Notes under the pieces: generated by a model
Databases searched by the model: none
Seen by the model: only the letters and a program-made list of their open reading frames with translations
Told to the model about the DNA's origin: nothing
Program-made: the position numbers and the translations under genes
Shown: in pieces, positions 52,897-60,517 of the stretch
Numbering within the stretch: position 1 is the first letter of the stretch
Layout: every line of letters starts with the position of its first letter
From: Salinarimonas sp052380005
GTDB lineage: Bacteria > Pseudomonadota > Alphaproteobacteria > Rhizobiales > Beijerinckiaceae
Strand: one strand, 5' to 3'
NCBI GenBank assembly: GCA_052380005.1
Contig: JBQTCJ010000013.1
DNA: 64,000 nt

Positions 52897-53145
52897 TCAG
52901 ACGAGCGCCGACATCCGCTGGGGATGGGCGGCGGGCTCCGTCGAGATCTCGTGCCACCAGGTCCAGCACTCTGTCTCCACCGCGGCCATCACCGGACGCG
53001 AGGAGGGGAAGCGCTTGTCCGTGTTGAACGCGTCGCGCAGCAGCGCCAGCCGGGCGTTGGCGGCGTTGCGCTGGTCCTCGGAGCCGACCTCGCGGACGTA
53101 GAGCAGGCGGGCGAAGATCTCGCGGTTGGGGGCGCGCGCCGCCAT
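52897..53145 (-). CDS. Small hypothetical protein, 82 aa
   Basis: The product begins MAARAPNREIFARLLYVREV and is a soluble, largely helical peptide with a tryptophan cluster (ETECWTWWHEI, about 57-67). It starts two bases after the stop of the gene at 53148-53456, so both are probably one transcript and made in step. An 88-base gap separates it from the DUF900 lipoprotein gene downstream. No family recognised. Confidence 0.55.
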   Translation of the reverse strand: MAARAPNREIFARLLYVREVGSEDQRNAANARLALLRDAFNTDKRFPSSRPVMAAVETECWTWWHEISTEPAAHPQRMSALV

Positions 53146-53147
53146 GC

Positions 53148-53456
53148 TCAGGCCTCCTGCTGGAAGTTGTTGACATACTGCGAGGTGATGTCGTCCGCGT
53201 TGCGGGCGGACCAGGCCGTGTAGCCGGCGGCGATGGTCGTCGACGGGACGTTCTGCGGCGCCGCGGACGCCTGCTGCACGGGCGCGCCGGCGACCAGCGG
53301 ACCCTGGCGCGGCGGCTCGGCCCCCTGCGTCGCCTGCGGCTGCGACAGCGCCTGCTGGAACTCGGCATCCGACGGCCGCTCGCCGGGCAGCCGAGGGCTC
53401 CCCGTGTAGCCCGGGACGGCGATCCCGAGCGGATTGAACAGCTTGTCGTTGCTCAT
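53148..53456 (-). CDS. Small Gln/Pro/Ala-rich hypothetical protein, 102 aa
   Basis: Begins MSNDKLFNPLGIAVPGYTG; the middle is rich in Gln, Pro and Ala (PQATQGAEPPRQGPLVAG) and appears disordered, while the C-terminal NADDITSQYVNNFQQEA may be helical. No signal peptide or membrane segment. AGGGCG sits directly before the ATG at 53456; the frame open upstream to 53564 shows unlike composition. It is tightly followed by the 82-residue gene. Function unknown. Confidence 0.55.
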   Translation of the reverse strand: MSNDKLFNPLGIAVPGYTGSPRLPGERPSDAEFQQALSQPQATQGAEPPRQGPLVAGAPVQQASAAPQNVPSTTIAAGYTAWSARNADDITSQYVNNFQQEA

Positions 53457-53761
53457 CGCCCTACAATGCTCTTGCTGCATCGAAAACTCTAGACTACATA
53501 AACGAAGGCGTGCCGATATGCAAGATGCGACGTTCGCCCAACCCGCTCGCCCGCTCCCGCACACCTCAGCGTAGCGCCCTGGCGGATACGATGCGAATCA
53601 GCGGGGCGCCGAATAACCAAAACGCATTCTACGCGTCGCAGGCGCATGACGCTTCGCATGATGCCATTGCCCCGACGGGGCGCAACGGCTCTCGCGCTCC
53701 GGCGCCCGACGCGCTAACTCGGGGGGCGGTGCCGCGTTCCGCGGCGGAGGAGGCGCGGGCC
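53457..53761. other. Intergenic region upstream of meaB
   Basis: This 305-base divergent gap separates the small hypothetical pair from meaB. It is somewhat richer in A and T between about 53470 and 53660, which suits divergent promoters. The meaB reading frame stays open through it back to 53510, but the composition there is unlike a protein and no ribosome site supports an earlier start. No repeat or hairpin of note was seen. Confidence 0.5.
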
Positions 53762-54757
53762 ATGGCTGTGGCGGACAAGCCCGAGGTCGACATCGCGGGC
53801 CTGGAGCAGAAGCTCCTCGCGGGGGACCGCGCGGCGCTCGCCCGGGCGATCACGCTCGTCGAATCGAAGCGGGCCGACCGCCGCGCCGCCGCCGCGACCC
53901 TGCTCGATCGGCTGCTGCCGCGCACCGGCGGCGCCGTACGGGTGGGAATCACGGGCGTGCCGGGGGTGGGCAAGTCGACCCTCATCGATTCGCTCGGCAC
54001 GATGCTGACGGCCCGCGGCCACCGGCTGGCGGTGCTCGCGGTCGACCCGAGCTCGTCGCGCACCGGCGGCTCGATCCTCGGCGACAAGACGCGGATGGCG
54101 CGCCTCGCGGTCGACCCGAACGCCTTCGTGCGCCCCTCCCCCTCCTCGGGCACGCTGGGCGGGGTCGCCGCGCGCACCCGCGAGACGATGCTCCTGTGCG
54201 AGGCCGCCGGCTTCGACGTCGTGCTGGTCGAGACGGTCGGCGTCGGCCAGTCCGAGACGGCAGTGGCGGACCTCACCGACTTCTTCCTGGTGCTCATGCT
54301 GCCCGGCGCGGGCGACGAGCTCCAGGGCATCAAGAAGGGCGTGCTCGAGATCGCCGACATGATCGCCGTCAACAAGGCGGAGGCGGAGAACGAGACGCGC
54401 GCGCGCCGGGCGGCGGCGGAGTACCGCACCGCCCTCTCCATCCTCGCACCGGCGTCGCCCCTGTGGACGCCGCCCGTCGTGACCTGCTCGGGTCTCTCCG
54501 GCGCGGGGCTCGACGACGTCTGGGCGCGCATCCTCGACCATCGCGCCCGCCACGAGGCGAAGGGCCTCCTCGCCGAGCGGCGCCGGCGCCAGGACGTGAA
54601 GTGGATGTGGGCGCTCGTCGACGACCGCCTGCGTGCCCGCCTCACCGGCGACGCGGGGACCCGCGACCTCCTCGCGCGGCTCGAGACCGCGGTCGGTGCC
54701 GGCGAGACCTCGCCGACGGCGGCCGCCGAGGAGGTGGCGCGCCATCTCGGCCTGTGA
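53762..54757 (+). CDS. meaB: Methylmalonyl-CoA mutase-associated GTPase MeaB (ArgK family)
   Basis: A 331-residue G3E-type GTPase that gates cobalamin loading into, and protects, methylmalonyl-CoA mutase and related B12 enzymes. The P-loop GITGVPGVGKSTL lies at about residues 62-74, switch II around VETVGVGQSE and the NKAEAEN base-recognition site is typical. GGAGGAGG precedes the ATG at 53762. No mutase gene is in the window, so its partner is encoded elsewhere. Upstream is a long non-coding gap; downstream a DUF2336 gene follows after 89 bases. Confidence 0.94.
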   Translation: MAVADKPEVDIAGLEQKLLAGDRAALARAITLVESKRADRRAAAATLLDRLLPRTGGAVRVGITGVPGVGKSTLIDSLGTMLTARGHRLAVLAVDPSSSRTGGSILGDKTRMARLAVDPNAFVRPSPSSGTLGGVAARTRETMLLCEAAGFDVVLVETVGVGQSETAVADLTDFFLVLMLPGAGDELQGIKKGVLEIADMIAVNKAEAENETRARRAAAEYRTALSILAPASPLWTPPVVTCSGLSGAGLDDVWARILDHRARHEAKGLLAERRRRQDVKWMWALVDDRLRARLTGDAGTRDLLARLETAVGAGETSPTAAAEEVARHLGL

Positions 54758-54846
54758 TCGCGTCCGTTTGGGCGGCCGAGTTAACCGGAGATTCGAGAAG
54801 ATCGTCTAGTCCGGTACACATAGGTTATCCCGGGGAGTACACGACG

Positions 54847-55887
54847 ATGCTGGACGAGCTGGCGCGCCTATCGACGGATGCGTCGTCGGAGGGGCGGCGG
54901 AGACTCCTCAACGCGGTCACGGATCTCTTCCTGCACGATTCCGAGCCGAGCGAGGGGGCGCAGGAGCATTTCTCCGATATCGCCAACCGCTCGCTCGAGA
55001 AGATGGACACCCCCGACCGCAAGGACTACGCGGACCGCGTCGCCGCGGAGCCGCAGCTGCCGCGCGCGGTGGCCAAGACGCTGGCCGGCGACCCGGACGC
55101 CGACGTCGCCCGCCTGGTGCTGAAGCTCTCCCCCGTCCTCACCGACGCCGACCTCGCCGCCATCGCGGTGACCCATTCCCAGGCCCACCTGCACGCCATC
55201 GCCGAGCGCGCCACGCTCTCGGAGAACGTCACCGAGATCCTGGTCGACCGCGGCGACAAGCAGGTGCTTCGCACCGTGTCGGGCAACGAGGGCGCCGCCT
55301 TCTCCGACCGCGGCTTCGAGAAGCTCGTCGAGCGCGGCGGACGCGACGCCGCCGTGCGCCAGAACCTCGAGAGCCGCCGCGAGAGCCTGCCGGTCTCGCA
55401 GGCGCGCCGCGTGCTCCAGATCACCGCCCAGGCGGCGCAGAAGTCGGATTCCGGCCACCAGGTCGAGCTCATCTCCGGCGACGCGCCCAAGCGCGTCGTG
55501 CGCGAGGCGCGCGAGCGCCGGCTCGAGCTCAAGCTCCTGATCGCCGACCTCAAGGACGGACGGCGCACGATCGACGACGTCGTCTCGATCCTCTCCCGCG
55601 ACGACCGTGCCTTCGACCTCGCGCAGGTGATCTCGACCTTCTCCGACATCCCCAACGCGCAGGCCCTGCGCGCGCTGCTCCAGCCGGAGACGTCGGCCAT
55701 CGCGGTGGCCTGCAAGGCGCTCGGCCTCGGCGCGGAGGCCTTCCGCAAGGTGCTCGAGCTGCGCACGAAACGGCTCGGCCTGCTAGAGGCCAACATCGAC
55801 GTCGACGTCTCGGGCTACGCGACGCTGCCGGCCGAGACGTCCGAGCGGGCGATGCGCTTCCTCAAGATGCGCGCGAAGGTCTCCTGA
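54847..55887 (+). CDS. DUF2336 domain protein
   Basis: A 346-residue soluble, almost entirely helical protein of the DUF2336 family, common in alphaproteobacteria. HEAT-like helical repeats are suggested by the regularly spaced ALVLKLSPVLTDADLAAIA, SQAHLHAIAERATLS and VLDRG-type segments (LVDRGDKQVL). It begins MLDELARLSTDASSEGRRRLL. GGGGAG lies ten bases before the ATG. Roles proposed for relatives include signalling scaffolds; none is established. A TTAAC half-site occurs at about 54780 in the leader. Confidence 0.85.
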   Translation: MLDELARLSTDASSEGRRRLLNAVTDLFLHDSEPSEGAQEHFSDIANRSLEKMDTPDRKDYADRVAAEPQLPRAVAKTLAGDPDADVARLVLKLSPVLTDADLAAIAVTHSQAHLHAIAERATLSENVTEILVDRGDKQVLRTVSGNEGAAFSDRGFEKLVERGGRDAAVRQNLESRRESLPVSQARRVLQITAQAAQKSDSGHQVELISGDAPKRVVREARERRLELKLLIADLKDGRRTIDDVVSILSRDDRAFDLAQVISTFSDIPNAQALRALLQPETSAIAVACKALGLGAEAFRKVLELRTKRLGLLEANIDVDVSGYATLPAETSERAMRFLKMRAKVS

Positions 55888-55896
55888 GGCGTCGGC

Positions 55897-56235
55897 TCAG
55901 CCGACCACGTAGCCGATGCCGCCGAGCAGGACACGGCCCGCGGCGAGGCTCCAGAAGCCGGCGATGCAGGTCGCGATCATCACGAAGGGGATCGGGCGTC
56001 GCTCGAAGCGGCGACCGCGCAGCGTGTTGCGCAGGATGATGAAGGGTGCGGAGAAGGCGAGCATCGGCAGGCTCGCGAGCGCCACGACCCCGCCGCGCTC
56101 GAGCAGCGAGAAGCTGGCACGACGGTGCGTCACGAGCTCGAAGGCGCTCGCGAGCAGCCCCGCGAAGGCGAATCCCACGACGAGCGCGTTCAGGCTGGAC
56201 ACGGTCCAGGGATCGAGACCCACATCGACACTCAT
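55897..56235 (-). CDS. Small membrane protein, 112 aa
   Basis: Three or four hydrophobic helices (about 12-33, 46-66, 82-110) make this an integral inner-membrane protein. It begins MSVDVGLDPWTVSSLNALVV and contains a basic cytoplasmic loop (RNTLRGRRFERRPIP) between helices 2 and 3. No enzyme motif. It ends nine bases from the DUF2336 stop, converging on it. Family not named here; similar small proteins are frequent in Hyphomicrobiales. Confidence 0.7.
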   Translation of the reverse strand: MSVDVGLDPWTVSSLNALVVGFAFAGLLASAFELVTHRRASFSLLERGGVVALASLPMLAFSAPFIILRNTLRGRRFERRPIPFVMIATCIAGFWSLAAGRVLLGGIGYVVG

Positions 56236-56355
56236 GAGCGGCTCCGGCGCGCGGCCCCTCCCGAGCCGGCACGGCGATCCTGCCCGAGCCTTTACTCCCC
56301 GTTAAGCACGAATGGCGAAAAGGGTTAACGTCGCGCCCGCCGCAGGAGAGCCGAG

Positions 56356-57063
56356 ATGCGTCGCGCAGCCCTCGCCGCTGCCCCCGCCTACGCCGCCGCA
56401 GGCCAGCCCCCGATCCGCTGGCGCGGCATCGGCCTGCCGGCGGCCTGCCTCGCGCTCGGCCTGAGCGCGGGCCTGCTCGCGCTGGCGATCTGGTCGCGCA
56501 CGCTGATCGCGCAGGATTCCCCCTCCCCCGGCGCCATGGTCGCCCTCGAGCTGGCGGAGCGCCCGCTCGTCCTGCCGCGCGACTGGCTGATCGAGCCCCG
56601 CACGCCCGGCGCGACCGAGCGGGTCGCCATCGAGGCGCCGCTCGACGTGCTGCTCGGGGCGATGGCGGGCCCGACCGCCGGCCCCACGATCGGCATCACC
56701 CTCGTGCCCTCCGACGACGCCCCGGCGCCGTCGGAGCGGCCGGCGCAGCTCTACAACCGCTTCCTGGAGCCGGGCGCGGAGGCGACCCGCGACGGGCTGA
56801 TCCGCCGCGTCTTCGCGCAGGGCTCGCCCTACGAGGGCGAGACGCTGCATCTCGCGCCGCCCCGGGGCCGCGCCTTCGCCGCGCGCTGCCTCGACGGCCC
56901 GGCCGCGGCGGGCGTGCGCCTGCCCTGCCTCGCCGAGATCCGCCGCGGCGGGCTCGACGTGCAGGTGCGCCTGCCGCCGGCGGCGCTCGCGGACTGGCCG
57001 CGGATCGTCGCCGCCGTGGAGCGTCTCGCCGCCGGCCCTGCCCAGGCGGCCGCGCCTCAGTAG
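56356..57063 (+). CDS. Membrane-anchored hypothetical protein, 235 aa
   Basis: A short cytoplasmic N-terminus, one hydrophobic helix (LPAACLALGLSAGLLALAIW, about residues 28-47) and a periplasmic domain of about 185 residues with two or three cysteines (about 177, 189). AGGAGAG lies six bases before the ATG. The end overlaps the convergent csaA gene by seven bases. The periplasmic domain contains ALELAERPLVLPRDWLIEP and a later LYNRFLEPGAEATRDGLIRR, without a recognised fold. Function unknown. Confidence 0.7.
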   Translation: MRRAALAAAPAYAAAGQPPIRWRGIGLPAACLALGLSAGLLALAIWSRTLIAQDSPSPGAMVALELAERPLVLPRDWLIEPRTPGATERVAIEAPLDVLLGAMAGPTAGPTIGITLVPSDDAPAPSERPAQLYNRFLEPGAEATRDGLIRRVFAQGSPYEGETLHLAPPRGRAFAARCLDGPAAAGVRLPCLAEIRRGGLDVQVRLPPAALADWPRIVAAVERLAAGPAQAAAPQ

Positions 57064-57401
57064 AGCCGGCCGCCGACCGGCACGTCCTGCGAGGGCTCGA
57101 TCAGCACGACCTCGCCGTCCGCGTCCGGCACGCCGAGCGTCAGCACCTGCGACATGAACTTGCCGATCTGGCGCGGCGGGAAGTTCACCACCGCCAGCAC
57201 GAGCCGTCCCTCGAGCTCGTCGAGCCCGTAGTTGCGCGTGATCTGCGCCGAGGAGCGGCGCGTGCCGATCTGCGGCCCGAAGTCGATGGTGAGCTTGTAG
57301 GCGGGCTTGCGCGCCTCGGGGAAGGGCTCCGCCGCGACGATCCGGCCGACGCGGACGTCGACCTTCAGGAAGTCGTCGAAGGTGATCTGCGGCGTGTCCA
57401 T
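57057..57401 (-). CDS. csaA: CsaA-type tRNA-binding protein
   Basis: A 114-residue OB-fold protein related to the tRNA-binding domain at the C-terminus of methionyl-tRNA synthetase; in Bacillus it has export-chaperone-like activity. Landmarks are FLKVDVRVGRIVAAEPFPEA, LTIDFGPQIGTRRSSAQIT and the C-terminal VNFPPRQIGKFMSQVL. A run of nine G (57404-57412) lies just before the ATG and the ribosome site is weak. Its stop overlaps the plus-strand membrane protein gene. Confidence 0.92.
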   Translation of the reverse strand: MDTPQITFDDFLKVDVRVGRIVAAEPFPEARKPAYKLTIDFGPQIGTRRSSAQITRNYGLDELEGRLVLAVVNFPPRQIGKFMSQVLTLGVPDADGEVVLIEPSQDVPVGGRLY

Positions 57402-57500
57402 GGCGGGGGGGGGCTCCGAACGTTGATGTCGCCTCTCGCCTAGCGCGGAACACGCCGCTCGTCACCGGTCGCCGGCGTCGAGGCGCGGGACCCCACCCCT

Positions 57501-57540
57501 GATCCGCTTGCGCGGATCGTCCCCGCCCCGAGGGGGCGGG
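57501..57540 (-). terminator. Tandem hairpins downstream of leuA
   Basis: CCCGCCCC (57522-57529) pairs with GGGGCGGG (57533-57540), and GATCCGC (57501-57507) with GCGGATC (57512-57518). The first lies six bases after the leuA stop (minus strand). No T-run is present. The tandem structure probably marks the leuA transcript end. Confidence 0.5.
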
Positions 57541-57546
57541 AGCGTC

Positions 57547-59094
57547 TCACTCCGCCGCATGCTGCGCGTGCATCCCCTCGCCGCGGGCGACGATCTTGTT
57601 GAGCGCGGCGAGGTAGGCCTTGGCGGAGGCGACCAGCGTGTCCGGGTCGGCGCCGCGGCCGGTGACCGTGCGGCCGCCGGAATTCAGCCGGACCGACACC
57701 TCGGCCTGCGCGTCCGTGCCCTCGGTGACGGCATGGACCTGGTAGAGCTCGAGCGTCGCCTCGTGCGGCTGGAGCGCATGGATCGCGTTGAAGACCGCGT
57801 CCACCGGCCCGTTGCCGTCGGCCTCCTCGGTGACGACGCGGCCCTCGATCTCGAGCTTCATCGTCGCGCGCTGCGGGCCGCGGGTGCCGGCGATGACGGA
57901 CAGGGACACGAGCTTGATGCGGTCGTGCGCGGTGGCGAGCCGCTCGTCGACGAGCGCCTCGATGTCCTCGTCGTAGACGTGCTTCTTGCGGTCGGCGAGC
58001 GCCTTGAAGCGGTCGAACGCGTCCTGCAGCTCGTTGTCGGAGACCTTGTAGCCCAGCTCCGCCAGCTTCGAGCGGAAGGCGTTGCGGCCCGAATGCTTGC
58101 CCATCACGAGCGAGGTCTTGGTGACGCCCACCGACTCGGGCGTCATGATCTCGTAGGTCTGGGTGTGCTTGAGCATACCGTCCTGGTGGATGCCGCTCTC
58201 GTGGGCGAAGGCGTTGCGGCCGACGATGGCCTTGTTGTACTGCACCGGGAAGTTGGTCGCGTTGGCCACCACCTTGGAGGCGCGGGTCAGCATCGTCGCG
58301 TCGATGCCCGTGTCGTAGGGGAAGACGTCGGCGCGGGTCTTCATCGCCATGACGATCTCCTCGAGCGCGGCGTTGCCCGCACGCTCGCCGATGCCGTTGA
58401 TCGTGCACTCGATCTGCCGCGCGCCGCCGTTCACGCCGGCGAGCGAGTTCGCCACCGCCATGCCGAGGTCGTTGTGGCAATGCACCGAGAAGATCGCCTT
58501 GTCCGAGTTCGGCACACGGGCGCGCACCGTCTCGAACAGGGCGCGGTACTCCTCGGGCGTGGTGTAGCCGACCGTGTCGGGGATGTTGATCGTCGTCGCG
58601 CCCGCCTTGATCGCGGCCTCGACGCAGCGGCACAGGAAGTCCATCTCCGTGCGCGTACCGTCCTCTGCCGACCACTCGACGTCCTCGACGAGGTTCCTCG
58701 CGCGCGTCACCTGGTCGATGACCAGCGCCAGCACCGCGTCCGGCTCCTTCTGGAGCTTGTACTTCATGTGGACGGGCGAGGTGGAGATGAAGGTGTGGAT
58801 GCGGGGGCGCACCGCGTGGCGCACCGCCTCGCCGGCGCGCTCGATGTCCTTGGGATTGGCGCGCGACAGGCCGGCGACGACCGCGCGCTTCACCCGGCGC
58901 GAGATCTCCGAGACGGCCTCGAAATCGCCGATCGAGGCGATGGGGAAGCCCGCCTCGATGATGTCGACGCCCATCTCGTCGAGCAACTCCGCGACCTCGA
59001 GCTTCTCCTCGAGGGTCATGGTGGCGCCGGGGCACTGCTCGCCGTCGCGCAGGGTGGTGTCGAAGATCAGGACGCGGTTGTTGTCGGTGGACAT
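57547..59094 (-). CDS. leuA: 2-isopropylmalate synthase
   Basis: A 515-residue enzyme condensing acetyl-CoA and 2-oxoisovalerate, the first committed step of leucine synthesis. The catalytic barrel shows FDTTLRDGEQCPGATM near the N-terminus, the metal-binding VHCHNDLGMAVANSLAG, and GGARQIECTINGIGERAGN. The C-terminal LeuA regulatory dimer domain (about 390-505; DPDTLVASAKAYLAALNKI) binds leucine for feedback inhibition. GGAG lies eleven bases before the ATG. A leader peptide rich in leucine codons and a 12-bp stem lie upstream, indicating attenuation. Confidence 0.97.
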   Translation of the reverse strand: MSTDNNRVLIFDTTLRDGEQCPGATMTLEEKLEVAELLDEMGVDIIEAGFPIASIGDFEAVSEISRRVKRAVVAGLSRANPKDIERAGEAVRHAVRPRIHTFISTSPVHMKYKLQKEPDAVLALVIDQVTRARNLVEDVEWSAEDGTRTEMDFLCRCVEAAIKAGATTINIPDTVGYTTPEEYRALFETVRARVPNSDKAIFSVHCHNDLGMAVANSLAGVNGGARQIECTINGIGERAGNAALEEIVMAMKTRADVFPYDTGIDATMLTRASKVVANATNFPVQYNKAIVGRNAFAHESGIHQDGMLKHTQTYEIMTPESVGVTKTSLVMGKHSGRNAFRSKLAELGYKVSDNELQDAFDRFKALADRKKHVYDEDIEALVDERLATAHDRIKLVSLSVIAGTRGPQRATMKLEIEGRVVTEEADGNGPVDAVFNAIHALQPHEATLELYQVHAVTEGTDAQAEVSVRLNSGGRTVTGRGADPDTLVASAKAYLAALNKIVARGEGMHAQHAAE

Positions 59095-59160
59095 GGTCTT
59101 GCTCCGGTATCGGATCGGGATCGCGGCGGCCGCTCGCGGCGCCGGGTCGGGTCTCGATCT

Positions 59161-59201
59161 CCCCTGAAGGCCCAGGCGCGCGCCCGGACGGCCCTCAGGG
59201 G
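59161..59201 (-). promoter_or_regulatory. Leader hairpin between leuA leader peptide and leuA
   Basis: On the minus strand a 12-bp stem (59190-59201 with 59161-59172, one G-U pair) encloses an inner GC hairpin. Its 5' arm contains the stop codon of the leader peptide, so a ribosome stalled at leucine codons versus one released at the stop would leave different RNA folds, as in attenuation. The stem is not followed by a T-run, so the terminating element is not clear. Confidence 0.55.
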
Positions 59202-59299
59202 CTGATAAGGAGCAGGAGGCCGAGGGAAAGCGTGCGCACCCGCGCGCCGGAAGCCGGCGCGGCGAGGGTGCTGCAGCGATGGGAGCCGGCCAGGGCCAC
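59195..59299 (-). CDS. leuA leader peptide (putative LeuL), 34 aa
   Basis: GTG at 59299 with AGGAG six bases upstream opens a 34-codon frame ending TGA at 59195-59197. Its C-terminus reads LSLGLLLLISP: six leucine codons (CTT, CTC, CTC, CTG, CTC, CTT) and an isoleucine lie within nine codons. It lies 100 bases upstream of leuA, just before a stable stem. This is the arrangement expected of a transcription-attenuation leader that senses charged tRNA-Leu. Earlier residues are unremarkable and a shorter start is possible. Confidence 0.72.
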   Translation of the reverse strand: MALAGSHRCSTLAAPASGARVRTLSLGLLLLISP

Positions 59300-59346
59300 G
59301 GCTCACTCCTCGTTCGATCGGCGCCGCTCCGCGCGGCGATACGTCA

Positions 59347-59375
59347 CTTGTACCGGAGCGCGGGCGCGGGGGCAA
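59347..59375 (-). promoter_or_regulatory. Candidate leuA promoter
   Basis: TTGCCC (59370-59375) and TACAAG (59347-59352) on the minus strand are spaced by 17 bases. Transcription would begin near 59340 and give a leader carrying the leucine-rich peptide at 59299. Both elements are four-of-six matches; position relative to the leader peptide is the main support. Confidence 0.4.
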
Positions 59376-59465
59376 GCCTGCGAGCGAGGCGAAGCGTTTC
59401 ACCCACGCACCCCGATCGGCTACCCTCTCCCCCACGATTCGCATCCCGCCCGAACGGAGAGCCTC

Positions 59466-59804
59466 ATGCCGACGCCGGTGCCCCCGCCGCTCCCGATCCT
59501 CGCCGCGCTGGCCTTGCTCGGCCTCGCCGCCTGCACCCAGACCGGCGCACCCACCGCCGCCGACGGACCGTCCGCGCGCGCGGCGAGCCTCGACCTGCCG
59601 GCCTCCGGCGCCTGCGCGGAGGAGATCCGCGCCTTCCGGGCGCTGCTCGACCGCGACAACGAGACCGGCTTCGTCGGCCCCACCGTCTATCGCGACGCGA
59701 CGGGCGACCTCGCCGGCCCCGCCGCGACCTGCCGGGCGGGCAACGACGCCGCGGCGCGCGCCGAGCTGCGCGCGGTCAAGACGCGCTTCGGCTATCCCGC
59801 CTGA
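59466..59804 (+). CDS. Small hypothetical lipoprotein, 112 aa
   Basis: Signal peptide with core PILAALALLGLAAC and lipobox LAAC (Cys about residue 23), hence a membrane-anchored lipoprotein. The mature part has two further cysteines (about 49 and 90), likely a disulfide, and no recognised domain; it begins TQTGAPTAADGPSARAAS. GGAGAG lies seven bases before the ATG. Its last 13 bases overlap the end of the convergent Nudix-type gene. Confidence 0.72.
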   Translation: MPTPVPPPLPILAALALLGLAACTQTGAPTAADGPSARAASLDLPASGACAEEIRAFRALLDRDNETGFVGPTVYRDATGDLAGPAATCRAGNDAAARAELRAVKTRFGYPA

Positions 59805-60517
59805 GGGACCGCGCGCGCCAGGAACACCTCCATGAAGCGCGGCGTGCGCGCCGGGTCGAGCTCGCCCGGGCCGCGCACAACCCGGACGTCGGCGAGCTCC
59901 GGATCGGGATCGACGGCGAGCCGCCCGCGGACGTACGCCGCGAGGGCATCGGCGTCTTCGGGCGCCTCCATCCGGCGCAGGAGCGCCATCGTGCCGCCGT
60001 CGCGCACGACCATCCAGCCGTCGGCGCGCACGCGCCGGGGCGCGATGCCGGTCTCCTCCTCGAGCTCGCGCAGGGCCGAGCCGGCGAGGTCGACGGTTCC
60101 CTCGGGGCGCACGTCGTCCATGTCCGGCGTGCCGCCGGGAAAGTAGAGGCGCCCGGCATTGGCCGTGTGGCGGCCCATCTCGCCGACGAGGAAGCCGCCG
60201 CAGCGCCCGCGAAGGGCGGCGAGCGCGAAGGCGTTCACCGCCTCCTCGTGCGCGAACCCCGTGCTCTTGGCCCAGAGCAGCGTGGCATAGTCGACCGGAA
60301 ACCAGGTGCCGCGCAGCACGTCCCCGGTGATCGTCACGTCGCGCGCCATCAGCACCGTCCCGTTGAACAGGCGCGGCTGCGCGGCGATCCGCGTCGCCCA
60401 GTGGGCCGCGATCTCGTCGCGGGCGGCATCCGCACGCTCCCAGCGCGCATGCGGGTCGAACCGCGCCTCGACGTGCGCGACCTCGGCGACGTGGATGCCG
60501 GCGGCGCCCGCCGTCAT
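59792..60517 (-). CDS. Nudix-like hydrolase with degenerate Nudix box
   Basis: A 241-residue protein with a Nudix-like fold: the core RELEEETG of the Nudix box is present (about residue 158-165), but the upstream glutamate position is valine (GTVDLAGSAL), so the box is not canonical. Other features are LYFPGGTPDM before it and RARTPRFMEV-like segments near the end. Relatives include NUDT-type nucleotide or CoA pyrophosphatases. The ATG at 60517 overlaps the stop of the phzF gene (ATGA), so the two are translationally coupled. Confidence 0.78.
   Translation of the reverse strand: MTAGAAGIHVAEVAHVEARFDPHARWERADAARDEIAAHWATRIAAQPRLFNGTVLMARDVTITGDVLRGTWFPVDYATLLWAKSTGFAHEEAVNAFALAALRGRCGGFLVGEMGRHTANAGRLYFPGGTPDMDDVRPEGTVDLAGSALRELEEETGIAPRRVRADGWMVVRDGGTMALLRRMEAPEDADALAAYVRGRLAVDPDPELADVRVVRGPGELDPARTPRFMEVFLARAVPQAG

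Noticed and set aside
54778..54790. TTAAC half-sites before DUF2336 and similar ones near 30495 and 36380 as CtrA sites
   Set aside because: The full TTAA-N7-TTAA spacing is absent at each; half-sites of this length are expected by chance.
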